Shown: positions 8,428 to 16,297 of the stretch, piece by piece
Position numbering within the stretch: position 1 is the stretch's first letter
Layout of the letters: each line of letters opens with the position of its first letter
NCBI GenBank assembly: GCA_045655865.1
Contig: JAZOQB010000050.1
Span: forward strand, 1-51,537
DNA: 51,537 nt
Direction: 5' to 3'
Source: RGIG5579 sp045655865
Lineage (GTDB): Bacteria > Bacillota > Clostridia > Oscillospirales > SIG627
Notes under the pieces: model-generated
Database searches by the model: none
What the model saw: the letters and a program-made list of their open reading frames with translations, nothing else
Told to the model about the DNA's origin: nothing
Made by a program: the position numbers and the translations under genes

Positions 8428-8997
8428 ATGGAAAAGCAGCTTTTTTTAGTATTGACACAGACCAGCTCTGTTTTATCCCGTGTGATCAAGTTTTTCACAA
8501 AAGCCGAATTTAATCATATTTCCATTTCTCTGTCTCAAAATCTGGAACCGATGTGGTCCTTTGGACGCCGTCGGCCGTACAATCCCTTTTGGGGCGGCTT
8601 TGTCAAGGAATACCCCAAGGCCGGAACGTTTCAACGCTTTCCCCATACCCGAGCCGCCGTTCTGGTGCTTGATATTTCACAGGAAACTTATGATGGGATC
8701 CTGGAAATGATGGAAACAATGTATGAGGATCGAAGAAAATACAGGTATAATTTTATAGGCCTTTGCTGTGCGGCCTTTGGAATTTGCTATACCCCGGATC
8801 ACAAATACTATTGCTCTCAGTTTGCAAAAGAGGTCTTTGAAAAATTTGAGATCCCGGGCGCAGACCAGTTTGAAAAATTGGTTCAGCCAAGTCATTTCCT
8901 CGCTTTTCCCGGCACGAGCTTGGTGTATCAGGGATTGCTTCGAGAATATGCCGATCACACCAATGGGAAAGAGAAGCGCCCTTTGGCTTATCGATGA
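8428..8997 (+). CDS. permuted papain-like (YiiX/NlpC-P60 superfamily) protein
   Basis: This 189-residue soluble protein has no signal peptide. It carries a His in FNHISIS (His30) and, about 100 residues later, a Cys in HKYYCSQFAKEVF (Cys129). A His before the Cys, followed by the start of a helix, is the arrangement of circularly permuted NlpC/P60-like (YiiX/YaeF) amidases and thioesterases. The segment between them has strands (AAVLVLDIS) and a helix. The function may be hydrolysis of an amide or lipid ester, but the substrate is unknown. It has its own promoter and a downstream hairpin, so it is a single-gene unit. The assignment rests on the motif pattern and is moderate. Confidence 0.7.
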   Translation: MEKQLFLVLTQTSSVLSRVIKFFTKAEFNHISISLSQNLEPMWSFGRRRPYNPFWGGFVKEYPKAGTFQRFPHTRAAVLVLDISQETYDGILEMMETMYEDRRKYRYNFIGLCCAAFGICYTPDHKYYCSQFAKEVFEKFEIPGADQFEKLVQPSHFLAFPGTSLVYQGLLREYADHTNGKEKRPLAYR

Positions 8998-9003
8998 GAA
9001 AGA

Positions 9004-9038
9004 AGCGGCAGCGTTCTTATGAAAACTGCCGCTATTTT
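9004..9038 (+). terminator. probable terminator
   Basis: AGCGGCAG (9004-9011) pairs with CTGCCGCT (9026-9033) around a 14-nt loop, followed by ATTTTC. It lies just after the papain-like gene. The T tract is short, so efficiency is uncertain. Confidence 0.55.
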
Positions 9039-9083
9039 CATATGAACGCTTATCGTTTTGTAAAATTTGATACCCAAGCGGAT

Positions 9084-9118
9084 AAAAAGAACCTCGGCAC
9101 GCAAATGGCGCACCGAGG
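9084..9118 (-). terminator. terminator of tRNA-Leu
   Basis: On the minus strand an 11-bp stem (CCTCGGTGCGC with GCGTGCCGAGG, two G-U pairs) is followed by TTCTTTTT. It begins 9 bases after the tRNA CCA end. Confidence 0.8.
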
Positions 9119-9127
9119 CTCTCGTAA

Positions 9128-9210
9128 TGGTACGGGTAACAGGGGTCGAACCTGCACGGTTGCCCACCAGATCCTAAATCTGGCGCGTCTGCCAATTCCG
9201 CCATACCCGC
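9128..9210 (-). tRNA. tRNA-Leu (anticodon TAG)
   Basis: The 83-nt minus-strand cloverleaf begins GCGGGTA, pairs with TACCCGT, and has an encoded ACCA end. The anticodon stem CCAGA/TCTGG holds the loop TTTAGGA, giving anticodon TAG for CUN codons. The variable arm is of the class II (Leu) type and the T arm has GGTTCGACC. The gene has its own promoter and terminator. Confidence 0.95.
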
Positions 9211-9222
9211 GTGAACTCAAAA

Positions 9223-9251
9223 AGTATATCCGATTTTTATTATTTTGTCAA
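9223..9251 (-). promoter_or_regulatory. strong promoter for tRNA-Leu
   Basis: On the minus strand a perfect TTGACA (9246-9251), 17 bp, TATACT (9223-9228). Its -35 box abuts the ribosome binding site of the divergent gene at 9263. Confidence 0.85.
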
Positions 9252-9262
9252 GGAGAAAGCGT

Positions 9263-10855
9263 ATGTTTTATCGCATCTCTGGCTTAAGGCTCTCCTTGGG
9301 AGAAGAAGAGAAAAGTCTTGTTTTTATGGCTGCCCAGGAACTGAAAGTGAAGGAGAGTCAGATTCTGAGCCTTCGTCTCTATCGAAAATCGCTGGACGCC
9401 AGAAAAGACAAGATCTTTTTTCAGTATTCGGTGGATGTGTATTTAAAACCCGGGACAAAGCCGCATCTCACTAAAAACTGTCAGCTCATCAAACAGGAGT
9501 ATACGTATTCCATTCCCACAAAAAGCGCTAAACTGCCACCGGTGGTAGTGGGATTTGGACCTGCGGGTATGTTTGCCGCATTGATGCTTGCCCGATCCGG
9601 TCTCTGTCCTATCGTGATCGAGAGAGGAACTGATGTGGACGCTCGGGTCCGGGATGTGAGCCTGTTTCAACAAAAGGGTCTTTTGAATACGGAATCCAAT
9701 ATTGCCTTTGGAGAAGGAGGCGCCGGAACCTTTTCTGACGGAAAACTCAATACTCTTTTGAAAGATAAAAATTATCGCGGTCGCTTTGTGCTGCAAGAAT
9801 TGGTAAAAGCGGGCGCCCCGGAAGAGATCCTTTATCTGAATAAGCCTCATATCGGAACCGACCGATTGCGCAGTGCGGTGAAGGGGATCCGGGAGGAGAT
9901 TTTGTCCCTTGGCGGTCAGGTTTTGTTCCGAACTCGTTTTCTTTTTCCCATCATTGAAGAGGGAAGAATCAAAGGCTTGCGAATTCAAAGCGCAAAAGGG
10001 GAAGAGACGATCTTTACCGATACCCTGTTTTTAGCCATCGGACATAGTGCGCGCGACACTTTTTATGCATTGCGAGAAGCGGGCGTTCCCATGGAAAAAA
10101 AGATCTTTTCTGTCGGTCTTCGCATTGAGCATCTGCAAAAGAAGATAGACCGAGCGCAGTTTGGACGTGCTTGCGATTCCTCTGCACTCCCTCCGGCGGA
10201 TTACAAACTGGCTGTAGCAGTCCCCAGCGGAAAAACGCTTTATACTTTCTGCATGTGTCCCGGGGGAGAGGTGGTAGGCGCTACCACCGAAGAAGGCGGT
10301 GTCGTTGTCAATGGAATGAGCCGTTTTGCGCGGGATGGAAAAAATGCCAATTCGGCTCTGCTACTCAATGTTCTTCCGGAAGAGCTGGAGGAAGACCTTT
10401 TCTCCGGCTTTGCCTACCAACGCGATTTGGAGAAAAAAGCATATCTTTCGGGGGGCGGAGATTTTCACGCCCCTTGTCAGCTGGTGGGAGATTTCTTGCT
10501 ACAAAAAGAGAGCCGCTCTTTCGGTGAAGTGATGCCCACATATCAAAGAGGGGTCCGCTTGGCTTCCATGGACCAGATCTTGCCGCCCCGGTTTTGTCAG
10601 GACCTTCGGGTGGGAATCGGAAAAATGGGCGGGATCCTCCCCGGCTTTGATGATTACGATGCGATCCTTACCGGTGTGGAATCTCGGGCTACCTGTCCCG
10701 TTCGGATTCTTCGCGGTGAGAATTTTCAGAGCAGAATTTTGGGCCTTTATCCCATTGGAGAGGGTGCCGGCTATGCCGGAGGAATCATGTCTTCCGCTAT
10801 GGACGGCATGAAGGCTGTGGAAGCATATTGGAATGAATTGGAGGAAAGAAGATGA
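9263..10855 (+). CDS. FAD-dependent oxidoreductase, COG2509-like
   Basis: This 530-residue flavoprotein has an N-terminal domain of about 95 residues (MFYRISGLRLSLG) typical of the COG2509 group. It is followed by the dinucleotide-binding motif VVVGFGPAGMFAALMLA with an acidic IVIERG end, then FGEGGAGTFSDGKL and a C-terminal GEGAGYAGGIMSSAMDG that closes the FAD site. The reaction is not known. The ATG at 9263 is chosen because AAGGAG lies 7 bases upstream; an in-frame ATG at 9245 lacks a site. The gene overlaps the next one by an ATGA. Confidence 0.88.
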   Translation: MFYRISGLRLSLGEEEKSLVFMAAQELKVKESQILSLRLYRKSLDARKDKIFFQYSVDVYLKPGTKPHLTKNCQLIKQEYTYSIPTKSAKLPPVVVGFGPAGMFAALMLARSGLCPIVIERGTDVDARVRDVSLFQQKGLLNTESNIAFGEGGAGTFSDGKLNTLLKDKNYRGRFVLQELVKAGAPEEILYLNKPHIGTDRLRSAVKGIREEILSLGGQVLFRTRFLFPIIEEGRIKGLRIQSAKGEETIFTDTLFLAIGHSARDTFYALREAGVPMEKKIFSVGLRIEHLQKKIDRAQFGRACDSSALPPADYKLAVAVPSGKTLYTFCMCPGGEVVGATTEEGGVVVNGMSRFARDGKNANSALLLNVLPEELEEDLFSGFAYQRDLEKKAYLSGGGDFHAPCQLVGDFLLQKESRSFGEVMPTYQRGVRLASMDQILPPRFCQDLRVGIGKMGGILPGFDDYDAILTGVESRATCPVRILRGENFQSRILGLYPIGEGAGYAGGIMSSAMDGMKAVEAYWNELEERR

Positions 10856-11586
10856 AACTGGTTATTATTCGCCATGCAGATCCGGATTACGATAACGATT
10901 CACTCACCCCGAAGGGGGAAGTGGAAGCGGAGCTTCTTTCCAGGTGGGCAAAGACACAAAAATTTGACGCGGTATACTGTTCTCCCCTGGGTAGGGCGCA
11001 AAAGACCTGCCAGGCTTGCCAAAGAAAAATGGGATTTTCCTATGAGACTTTGCATTGGCTAAGGGAATTTTCCGCAACGGTTTTCTGTCCTACGTCCCAT
11101 GAAAAAAGTATTCCCTGGGATCTGATGCCCTCCTTTTTTGTCAAGCGACCGTTGTTATACCACAATGAACGCTGGATGGAGGACGTGCTTTTTGCCAACT
11201 CCAATATGAAAGAAAAATATCAAGAGGTCAAAGATGGCCTGGAAGCACTTTTGAAAAAACATGGCTACGAGCGTGACGGAAAACTTTTCCGAGCGGTTCG
11301 TCCCAATCGGGATACTGTGGTTCTGTTTTGTCATTTCGGCTTGCTCAGTGTGATCTTTTCCATTCTCGCCGATTGTTCTCCTTATGTGATTTTTCAGAAT
11401 TTCTGCGCACTTCCGTCCTCCGTTACCACTTTGATTACGGAAGAGAGGGAACCGGGAAAAGCCATTTTTCGCTGTGTTGGCTTTGGTGATCTTTCTCATT
11501 TGGCTTCTGCCGGAGAGGTGCCTTCGTATTCCGGTACTTTCCGTGAGATCGCGGATCTTCAAGAGGGGGATGAAAGGCGAAACTAA
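10852..11586 (+). CDS. histidine phosphatase superfamily protein
   Basis: This 244-residue protein has the RH motif near the N-terminus (LVIIRHADPDYD, His8), then LTPKGEVEAELLSRW and YCSPLGRAQKTC, and a second catalytic His in LFCHFGLLSV. This is the phosphoglycerate mutase-like histidine phosphatase fold. The GRAQKTC segment supplies the second phosphate-binding Arg. The substrate is unknown. It overlaps the FAD oxidoreductase gene by 4 bp (ATGA), so the two are translationally coupled. Confidence 0.88.
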   Translation: MKLVIIRHADPDYDNDSLTPKGEVEAELLSRWAKTQKFDAVYCSPLGRAQKTCQACQRKMGFSYETLHWLREFSATVFCPTSHEKSIPWDLMPSFFVKRPLLYHNERWMEDVLFANSNMKEKYQEVKDGLEALLKKHGYERDGKLFRAVRPNRDTVVLFCHFGLLSVIFSILADCSPYVIFQNFCALPSSVTTLITEEREPGKAIFRCVGFGDLSHLASAGEVPSYSGTFREIADLQEGDERRN

Positions 11587-11598
11587 AAATCGTTTTTC

Positions 11599-11627
11599 TT
11601 GCAATCATTTTGAGATTGTGCTACAAT
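11599..11627 (+). promoter_or_regulatory. promoter for ECF S-component
   Basis: TTGCAA (11599-11604), 17 bp, TACAAT (11622-11627). The leader to the ATG is about 45 nt and shows no riboswitch-sized structure. Confidence 0.75.
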
Positions 11628-11677
11628 AAGCCAGATATCCTCGCAGATCAATAAGACAGCAACAAGGAGGTTCTTAT

Positions 11678-12319
11678 ATGTTGCAACAAGTACATACCAA
11701 CGGTAAAAACAAAATCCAGAAGCTTGTGATTTTGGCAGTTTTGGTCGCTATCGTCGCTGTCGTGCAATATTTTGGCGGCGCTATTTCCATCCCCGGAACG
11801 GGTCTATCCATTACCTTGACATTGGTCCCGATTGTTTTGGGAGCGGTTCTGTACGGTCCTGGCTTTGGTGCCATTTTGGGTTCCGTCTTCGGTCTTGTGG
11901 TGGCTTTTTCCGTTCTTCAGGGAACGGCTGGTGTCCTGGCAGCGGAAATGTTGCTTGCTCACCCCATTCTCACCATTGTTCTTTGCATTTTCAAAGGACT
12001 GGCCGCCGGATTGGTATCCGGCTTGATCGGTAAACTTTTAATGAAAAAAAAGCTTTATCTGGGAGTGGTCCTTGCTGCTATGGCGGCACCTGTGGTCAAC
12101 ACGGGTATCTTTTGCATCGGCCTTGTCGCGTTTTATCGAAATATTGCGATAAGCTTTGCCGGTGAAAACTCTCTGTTGGCATTTATTATCGTTGGTATTG
12201 TTGGTATCAACTTTTTAATTGAATTTGCCGTCAATCTGATTGCAGCTCCCGTTCTTGTCCGTGTGATTTGGGCACTGAAGAAAAGCGGCATCGTAAAAAT
12301 CGATACCGGCGCTATTTGA
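11678..12319 (+). CDS. ECF transporter substrate-binding (S) component
   Basis: This 213-residue integral membrane protein has about six hydrophobic segments and an N-terminal LVILAVLVAIVAVVQYFGG helix. The pattern (GTGLSITLTLVPIVLGAVLYGP, then GSVFGLVVAF) is that of ECF-type vitamin S-components. It would pair with a shared EcfA/A'/T module encoded elsewhere. The vitamin cannot be identified; no riboswitch gives a clue. AAGGAGG lies 7 bases before the ATG. It is a single-gene unit between its promoter and the bidirectional terminator. Confidence 0.85.
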   Translation: MLQQVHTNGKNKIQKLVILAVLVAIVAVVQYFGGAISIPGTGLSITLTLVPIVLGAVLYGPGFGAILGSVFGLVVAFSVLQGTAGVLAAEMLLAHPILTIVLCIFKGLAAGLVSGLIGKLLMKKKLYLGVVLAAMAAPVVNTGIFCIGLVAFYRNIAISFAGENSLLAFIIVGIVGINFLIEFAVNLIAAPVLVRVIWALKKSGIVKIDTGAI

Positions 12320-12381
12320 TCTTTTCCATGAGTGTCCAAAAGACCCATTCGGTTTTTTGTGAGTAAACTTTACAGAAAAAT

Positions 12382-12425
12382 AAAAGCGAGTGCTCCTACC
12401 ATTTGGTTGGGTACACTCGCTTTTT
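12382..12425. terminator. bidirectional terminator between ECF gene and ddh
   Basis: AAAAGCGAGTG at 12382 pairs with CACTCGCTTTTT at 12414-12425, with an inner CTACC/GGTTGG stem. It serves both convergent genes. Confidence 0.88.
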
Positions 12426-12429
12426 CATT

Positions 12430-13401
12430 TTAAAGGCTATGAGACCGAAGTTCCTCGGGAGATTGTGGAGAAAGAGAAGAGGGGGGAAGATCCAAAATGG
12501 TTTTGGCACCCTTTACGCCCTCTGCGGCAAGACGAGTCACAGCACGGGCCACGGCGACCAGAACACTTCCGGTAAATTCCGGATTGGAATCCAATTTCAA
12601 GCTATATTCAATGGTCTGTTTGACTCCGTCAGAGGTTTCGCCGCAACGAATGACAAAGCCGCCGTGGGGCAAAGCTTTGTGATCACGTTTTAGTTCTTCC
12701 ATGGAGATGAAAGTTACCGTGGTATTGTAATCGGAAAAATAATTTGGCATTTCCTTGATTTCTTTTTCAATTCGCTGTAAATCTGCGCCGGGCTCTGCTA
12801 CCACAAAGCATTCTCTGGTGTGTTTTTCCCGTGTTGTAAGATCGGGATTCTCTCCGGAACGTACTTTTTCCAGCGCCTCGGGTACAGGGACGGTGTATTG
12901 TCTGGCGTCCAGAACGCCCGAAATTCGGCGGATCGCATCGGAATGACCCTGGCTCACGCCCTTGCCCCAGAAAGTGTAGTCCTTTCCGTCCGGCAAGATC
13001 GCATCGGCATAAACGCGGGAAATGGAAAACATTCCGGGATCCCAGCCGCAGGAAATGACGCCGATCTTTCCGCTTTCCTTGGCGGCGCGATCCACGTTTT
13101 CAAAGTGTTCGGGGATCCGGGAGTGGGTGTCAAAGCTATCGACCACGTGGAAGAGTCGAACCAAATCCGGTGTCTGATCAATAAGGTCCGTAGCACTGCC
13201 ACCGCAGATAATCATAACGTCGATCTCTTCACAAAAATTTTTAACATCACCAGCGGCGTAAACCGGTGCGCCGGAAAGGGAAGTGATGGAAGAGGGGTCT
13301 CTGCGCGTGAAAATTCCAACCAGCTCTGCATCATGATTTTTTTGAATGGCTTTTTCAACCCCTTTTCCCAGGTTTCCGTAGCCAAAAATTCCGATTTTCA
13401 T
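12430..13401 (-). CDS. ddh: meso-diaminopimelate dehydrogenase
   Basis: Ddh makes meso-diaminopimelate in one NADPH-dependent reductive amination of tetrahydrodipicolinate, bypassing the acylated branches. The 323 residues match the family length. The N-terminal Rossmann motif is IGIFGYGNLGKGVE, followed by GIFTRRDP, CGGSATD, VDSFDTH and the ISCGWDPGMFSISR substrate region, with GKGVSQGHSDAIRRI and PHGGFVIRCGETSD later. The enzyme uses free ammonia. The ATG at 13401 has TAGGAG upstream. It has its own strong promoter, which overlaps the end of the upstream radical SAM gene. Confidence 0.95.
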   Translation of the reverse strand: MKIGIFGYGNLGKGVEKAIQKNHDAELVGIFTRRDPSSITSLSGAPVYAAGDVKNFCEEIDVMIICGGSATDLIDQTPDLVRLFHVVDSFDTHSRIPEHFENVDRAAKESGKIGVISCGWDPGMFSISRVYADAILPDGKDYTFWGKGVSQGHSDAIRRISGVLDARQYTVPVPEALEKVRSGENPDLTTREKHTRECFVVAEPGADLQRIEKEIKEMPNYFSDYNTTVTFISMEELKRDHKALPHGGFVIRCGETSDGVKQTIEYSLKLDSNPEFTGSVLVAVARAVTRLAAEGVKGAKTILDLPPSSLSPQSPEELRSHSL

Positions 13402-13431
13402 TGTGTTTTTCTCCTAAACTTTTCTATGGGA

Positions 13432-13460
13432 AGTATAGCGCTTATGTTAAGATTTGTCAA
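13432..13460 (-). promoter_or_regulatory. promoter for ddh
   Basis: On the minus strand a perfect TTGACA (13455-13460), 17 bp, TATACT (13432-13437). The -35 box covers the stop codon of the upstream radical SAM gene. Confidence 0.82.
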
Positions 13461-14356
13461 CGCGAAAGAGAAGAAAAAGAGGAGAAATCCGGGACAAAAT
13501 CTTCGCTGGCGCTGGTCTTTTCTTGGGTGTAGATCCATCGAAAACCCATCTGCCTTGCACTTTTCTCTACTCTCTGATACTCCAAAGAGGCAACGCGCCG
13601 TGATAAAACAGGAAAATTCCCTGCTCTGTGCATAGGAGTGTATTGCCGTAAAAGAGAGAGGACGATTCCATCTTTGCCGAAAGAATCCCGTAAATTTTTT
13701 ACGATCTCAACGGAATCCCGGGATGCGCCGGGAAGGACCAGGTGACGTACGATGACGCCTCTTTTTAAATGTTCTCCCTCCCAAATCGGGTCTCCCACTT
13801 GTCGGTGCATCTCGGTGATGGTGCTTTGGCAAACTGCAGGATAATTTTCCGCCTTGGCATAACACTTGGAAAGGTCGGGAGAGAAAAATTTATAGTCCGG
13901 AAGATAGATGTCCACAAGGCCCTCCAGCAGTTTTAAAGTCTCTGTTTTTTCATATCCTCCGCTATTATAGACCACCGGGATGGAAAGCCCTTGTTCTTTT
14001 GCCATTTGTAGAGCCGGGATGAGTGTGGGAAGGTGAGGAGTGGGGGAGACGAGATTGATATTGCAGGCACCGGATTTTTCCAATTCCAAAAAGAGGGAAG
14101 AAAGAGCGGCGTGGTCCATGGCTTTTCCTTTGATCTTGCAAGAGATCTCATGGTTCTGGCAAAACACGCATTTTAGCTGACATCCGGAGAAAAAGACCGC
14201 ACCGCTGCCTTCTCCAAAGCAGATACAGGGCTCTTCCCAAAGGTGAAGCATGGCTTTTGCCACTACCGCCTTGTCTCCCACACCGCAAAAACCCACAGTC
14301 CTTTTTCGGTCCACACGGCATTCTCGCGGGCAAAGCCGGCAATGTAGGTCTTCCAT
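13457..14356 (-). CDS. PflA-like radical SAM protein (COG1313)
   Basis: This 299-residue protein has an N-terminal Cys-rich part (CRLCPRECRVDR and GFCGVG), then the radical SAM motif CQLKCVFCQN. This matches the COG1313 group often named putative pyruvate formate-lyase activating enzyme (PflX-like). The segments NINLVSPTPH, VVYNSGGYE and VDIYLPDYKFF are typical. The actual substrate is unknown. The ATG at 14356 is chosen because AGGAGG lies 8 bases upstream; the in-frame ATG at 14386 is just beside the -10 box. Confidence 0.85.
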   Translation of the reverse strand: MEDLHCRLCPRECRVDRKRTVGFCGVGDKAVVAKAMLHLWEEPCICFGEGSGAVFFSGCQLKCVFCQNHEISCKIKGKAMDHAALSSLFLELEKSGACNINLVSPTPHLPTLIPALQMAKEQGLSIPVVYNSGGYEKTETLKLLEGLVDIYLPDYKFFSPDLSKCYAKAENYPAVCQSTITEMHRQVGDPIWEGEHLKRGVIVRHLVLPGASRDSVEIVKNLRDSFGKDGIVLSLLRQYTPMHRAGNFPVLSRRVASLEYQRVEKSARQMGFRWIYTQEKTSASEDFVPDFSSFSSLSR

Positions 14357-14388
14357 GACACTTTCCTCCTTTTTTAATTTCACCATAA

Positions 14389-14417
14389 ATTATATCCGTT
14401 TTTGATGTCTCTGTCTA
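14389..14417 (-). promoter_or_regulatory. promoter for the radical SAM gene
   Basis: On the minus strand TAGACA (14412-14417), 17 bp, TATAAT (14389-14394). It is divergent from the coaW promoter, with only 13 bp between the two -35 boxes. Confidence 0.7.
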
Positions 14418-14430
14418 CGGTCTTTTTGTC

Positions 14431-14459
14431 TTGACGATTTTTATGTTTTGTGCTATGCT
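14431..14459 (+). promoter_or_regulatory. promoter for coaW
   Basis: TTGACG (14431-14436), 17 bp, TATGCT (14454-14459), about 32 bp before the coaW ATG. Confidence 0.75.
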
Positions 14460-14490
14460 TTTCCCAACTTGAACATTAAGGAGAATCAAC

Positions 14491-15339
14491 ATGGGGATTG
14501 TACTTGGAATCGATATTGGTGGAAGTACAACAAAAATTTGCGGTATTGGTGAGAAAAATGACTTGATCGCACCGCTTTCGGTCAAGGCAGATGATCCTGT
14601 TTCTTCTATTTACGGCGCTTTTGGAAAATTTACCTCCTTACATAAAATCTCGATCTCGCAGGTGGATCGTGTGATGGTTACCGGCGTGGGAAGCAGTTAT
14701 ATCCACGAGGATCTTTACGGAATCCCCACAGAGCATGTGTCAGAGTTTGATTGTATCAGCCTTGGCGGTCAGTATTTGGCAGGGCTCGATGAGGCGATCG
14801 TGGTCAGTATGGGCACCGGTACAGCTCTTGTCCACGTCAAGGGAGATGAGATGCGATATCTTGGTGGCACCGGTGTGGGAGGGGGCACGCTATTTGGCCT
14901 TTCCGAGACCATGCTGGGCGTCCGTGATATGGACAATCTGGAGGCTCTTGCGGAAAAAGGGGATATCTCCAAAGTAGATCTTCGCATCTCGGATATTTCC
15001 AAGAAAAATTTAAGCCCCAGTCTTGGACTGGATATTACCGCTTCCAATTTTGGGAAGCTTTCGGACCTTGCGACTCGGGAAGATCTGGCCTTGGGAATCA
15101 TCAATTTGGTGTTTGAGACCATCGGCATGGTGAGTGTGTTTGCGGCCAGGGGTTTTGGCATCCAAAATGTGGTACTTACCGGAAAGTTATCTTCGATGAA
15201 GCAGGCAAAAAATGTTTTTGATACCTTGGGAAAAATGTTTGACATGAATTTTATCTTTCCCGAAAACGCTCGTTACGGCACTGTGATCGGTGCGGCGTTG
15301 CTTTATTTCCATAAACTTCGCAACTCCGAAAAAGAATAG
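14491..15339 (+). CDS. coaW: type II pantothenate kinase
   Basis: CoaW phosphorylates pantothenate, the first step of coenzyme A synthesis. The 282-residue ASKHA-fold protein has the N-terminal phosphate motif GIDIGGSTTKICGI, VMVTGVGSSYI, the VSMGTGTALV motif and GGTGVGGGTLFGLS, all characteristic of type II enzymes rather than CoaA or CoaX. The C-terminal VVLTGKLSS and FPENARYGTVIGAALLY complete the fold. The ATG at 14491 has AAGGAGA upstream. It stands immediately before rpmH, a position where dnaA is found in many Bacillota. Confidence 0.92.
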   Translation: MGIVLGIDIGGSTTKICGIGEKNDLIAPLSVKADDPVSSIYGAFGKFTSLHKISISQVDRVMVTGVGSSYIHEDLYGIPTEHVSEFDCISLGGQYLAGLDEAIVVSMGTGTALVHVKGDEMRYLGGTGVGGGTLFGLSETMLGVRDMDNLEALAEKGDISKVDLRISDISKKNLSPSLGLDITASNFGKLSDLATREDLALGIINLVFETIGMVSVFAARGFGIQNVVLTGKLSSMKQAKNVFDTLGKMFDMNFIFPENARYGTVIGAALLYFHKLRNSEKE

Positions 15340-15387
15340 AAAAGCAAATGAACTTTTGGTATTCCGGCTTTTGTTTTTGAAAAAAGC

Positions 15388-15417
15388 TTGACAGGTAGAC
15401 AAAATCTGTTATATAAT
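15388..15417 (+). promoter_or_regulatory. promoter for rpmH operon
   Basis: TTGACA (15388-15393), 18 bp, TATAAT (15412-15417), 45 bp before the rpmH ATG. It probably drives rpmH through jag. Confidence 0.82.
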
Positions 15418-15461
15418 ATATAAGTTGAAAACTTCGCGGTCAGCTAAGGAGGTGCAAAAGA

Positions 15462-15596
15462 ATGATCAGAACCTATCAACCCAAAAAGCGTCAGAGAAAA
15501 ATGGAGCACGGTTTTCGCAAGAGAATGAAAACTGCCAACGGCAGAAAAGTTCTCAAAAGACGCAGAGCAAAGATGAGAGCAAGACTCAGCTATTGA
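15462..15596 (+). CDS. rpmH: 50S ribosomal protein L34
   Basis: This 44-residue basic protein begins MIRTYQPKKRQRK and contains HGFRKRMKTANGRKVLKRRR, the classic bL34 sequence of the large ribosomal subunit. AAGGAGGTG lies upstream of the ATG. It is the first gene of the origin-linked operon with rnpA, yidD, yidC and jag. Confidence 0.97.
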   Translation: MIRTYQPKKRQRKMEHGFRKRMKTANGRKVLKRRRAKMRARLSY

Positions 15597-15622
15597 TTTC
15601 TGTGACAAACAGTGTCAGGATC

Positions 15623-15665
15623 AAAACCACCGTTATCCGGAGGACTCTGTGAACCGGTGGTTTTT
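15623..15665 (+). terminator. hairpin between rpmH and rnpA
   Basis: AAAACCACCG (15623-15632) pairs with CGGTGGTTTT (15655-15664) around a 22-nt loop, followed by further T. It is likely a partial terminator that keeps rnpA expression well below that of rpmH, as expected from the different protein needs. Confidence 0.65.
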
Positions 15666-15699
15666 CTGTATGGATTCCGCTGGAGAACAATGAAGTGCT

Positions 15700-16056
15700 A
15701 TGGCAAAAATCGTAGCGATTAAAGAAAACCACATCTTCTCTAAAGTTTATCACAAAGGCAAAAAGGATTCACAAAAGAACGTTGTGGTTTATGCGCTGAG
15801 AAATTTTAAAACGGGTGATACCCGATTGGGTATTACCACCGGGAAAAAGCTGGGCAGCGCCGTAGAACGGAGCCGCGCCCGTCGTCTGATTCGGGAAGCA
15901 TACCGCCATGCGAGCTTGGGAAAAACATGGAGAAAGCCTTGGTGGATTGTGATCGTGGCCCGAGGGTCTTTGCTTGAAAAGGGCCGTAAAATGGGTGAAG
16001 TTCAGACAGATTTGGAAGAGGCCTTTTCCCGGTTGTCTCTTTTTTCTGAGGAATAA
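15700..16056 (+). CDS. rnpA: ribonuclease P protein component
   Basis: RnpA is the protein subunit that helps the RNase P RNA remove tRNA 5' leaders. The 118-residue basic protein has the family signature around SAVERSRARRLIREAYR (compare RNxxKR-type motif), preceded by FSKVYHKGKK and followed by IVIVARGSLL. The ATG at 15700 has only a weak site (GGAG 14 bases upstream). The gene is followed 3 bp later by yidD. The RNase P RNA itself is not in the window. Confidence 0.95.
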   Translation: MAKIVAIKENHIFSKVYHKGKKDSQKNVVVYALRNFKTGDTRLGITTGKKLGSAVERSRARRLIREAYRHASLGKTWRKPWWIVIVARGSLLEKGRKMGEVQTDLEEAFSRLSLFSEE

Positions 16057-16059
16057 GCT

Positions 16060-16293
16060 TTGAGATCGGTTTGTATTTTTTTGATCCGCCAGTATCAAAA
16101 GTACATTTCTCCGTTGATCGGTCCCCGTTGCCGATTTACACCAACTTGTTCTCAATATGCGGTGGAAGCCTTTCAAAAACACGGCTTTTTGTGCGGGTTC
16201 ATCCTATCCCTGTGGCGTATTTTGCGTTGCAATCCCTTCGGAAAGGGTGGGGTGGATCCCGTTCCCGAGCATTTTCCGCCAAGAAAGGAATAA
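16060..16293 (+). CDS. yidD: membrane protein insertion efficiency factor YidD
   Basis: This 77-residue protein assists YidC-dependent membrane insertion. It has the family core IRQYQKYISPLIGPRCRF, then PTCSQYAVEAFQKHG and NPFGKGGVDPVPE. The frame begins with TTG at 16060; no ATG would keep the conserved N-terminus, and GAGGAA precedes it by about 6 bases. It lies between rnpA and yidC, its usual position. Confidence 0.94.
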   Translation: MRSVCIFLIRQYQKYISPLIGPRCRFTPTCSQYAVEAFQKHGFLCGFILSLWRILRCNPFGKGGVDPVPEHFPPRKE

Positions 16294-16297
16294 TAAA

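Noticed and set aside
15340..15461. Replication origin next to rpmH
   Set aside because: No DnaA-box cluster or DUE-like element was seen; the gap is explained by the rpmH promoter.
16157..16297. Open frame extending yidC upstream from an ATG
   Set aside because: It lies inside yidD; the TTG at 16298 has a good ribosome site and gives the family N-terminus.
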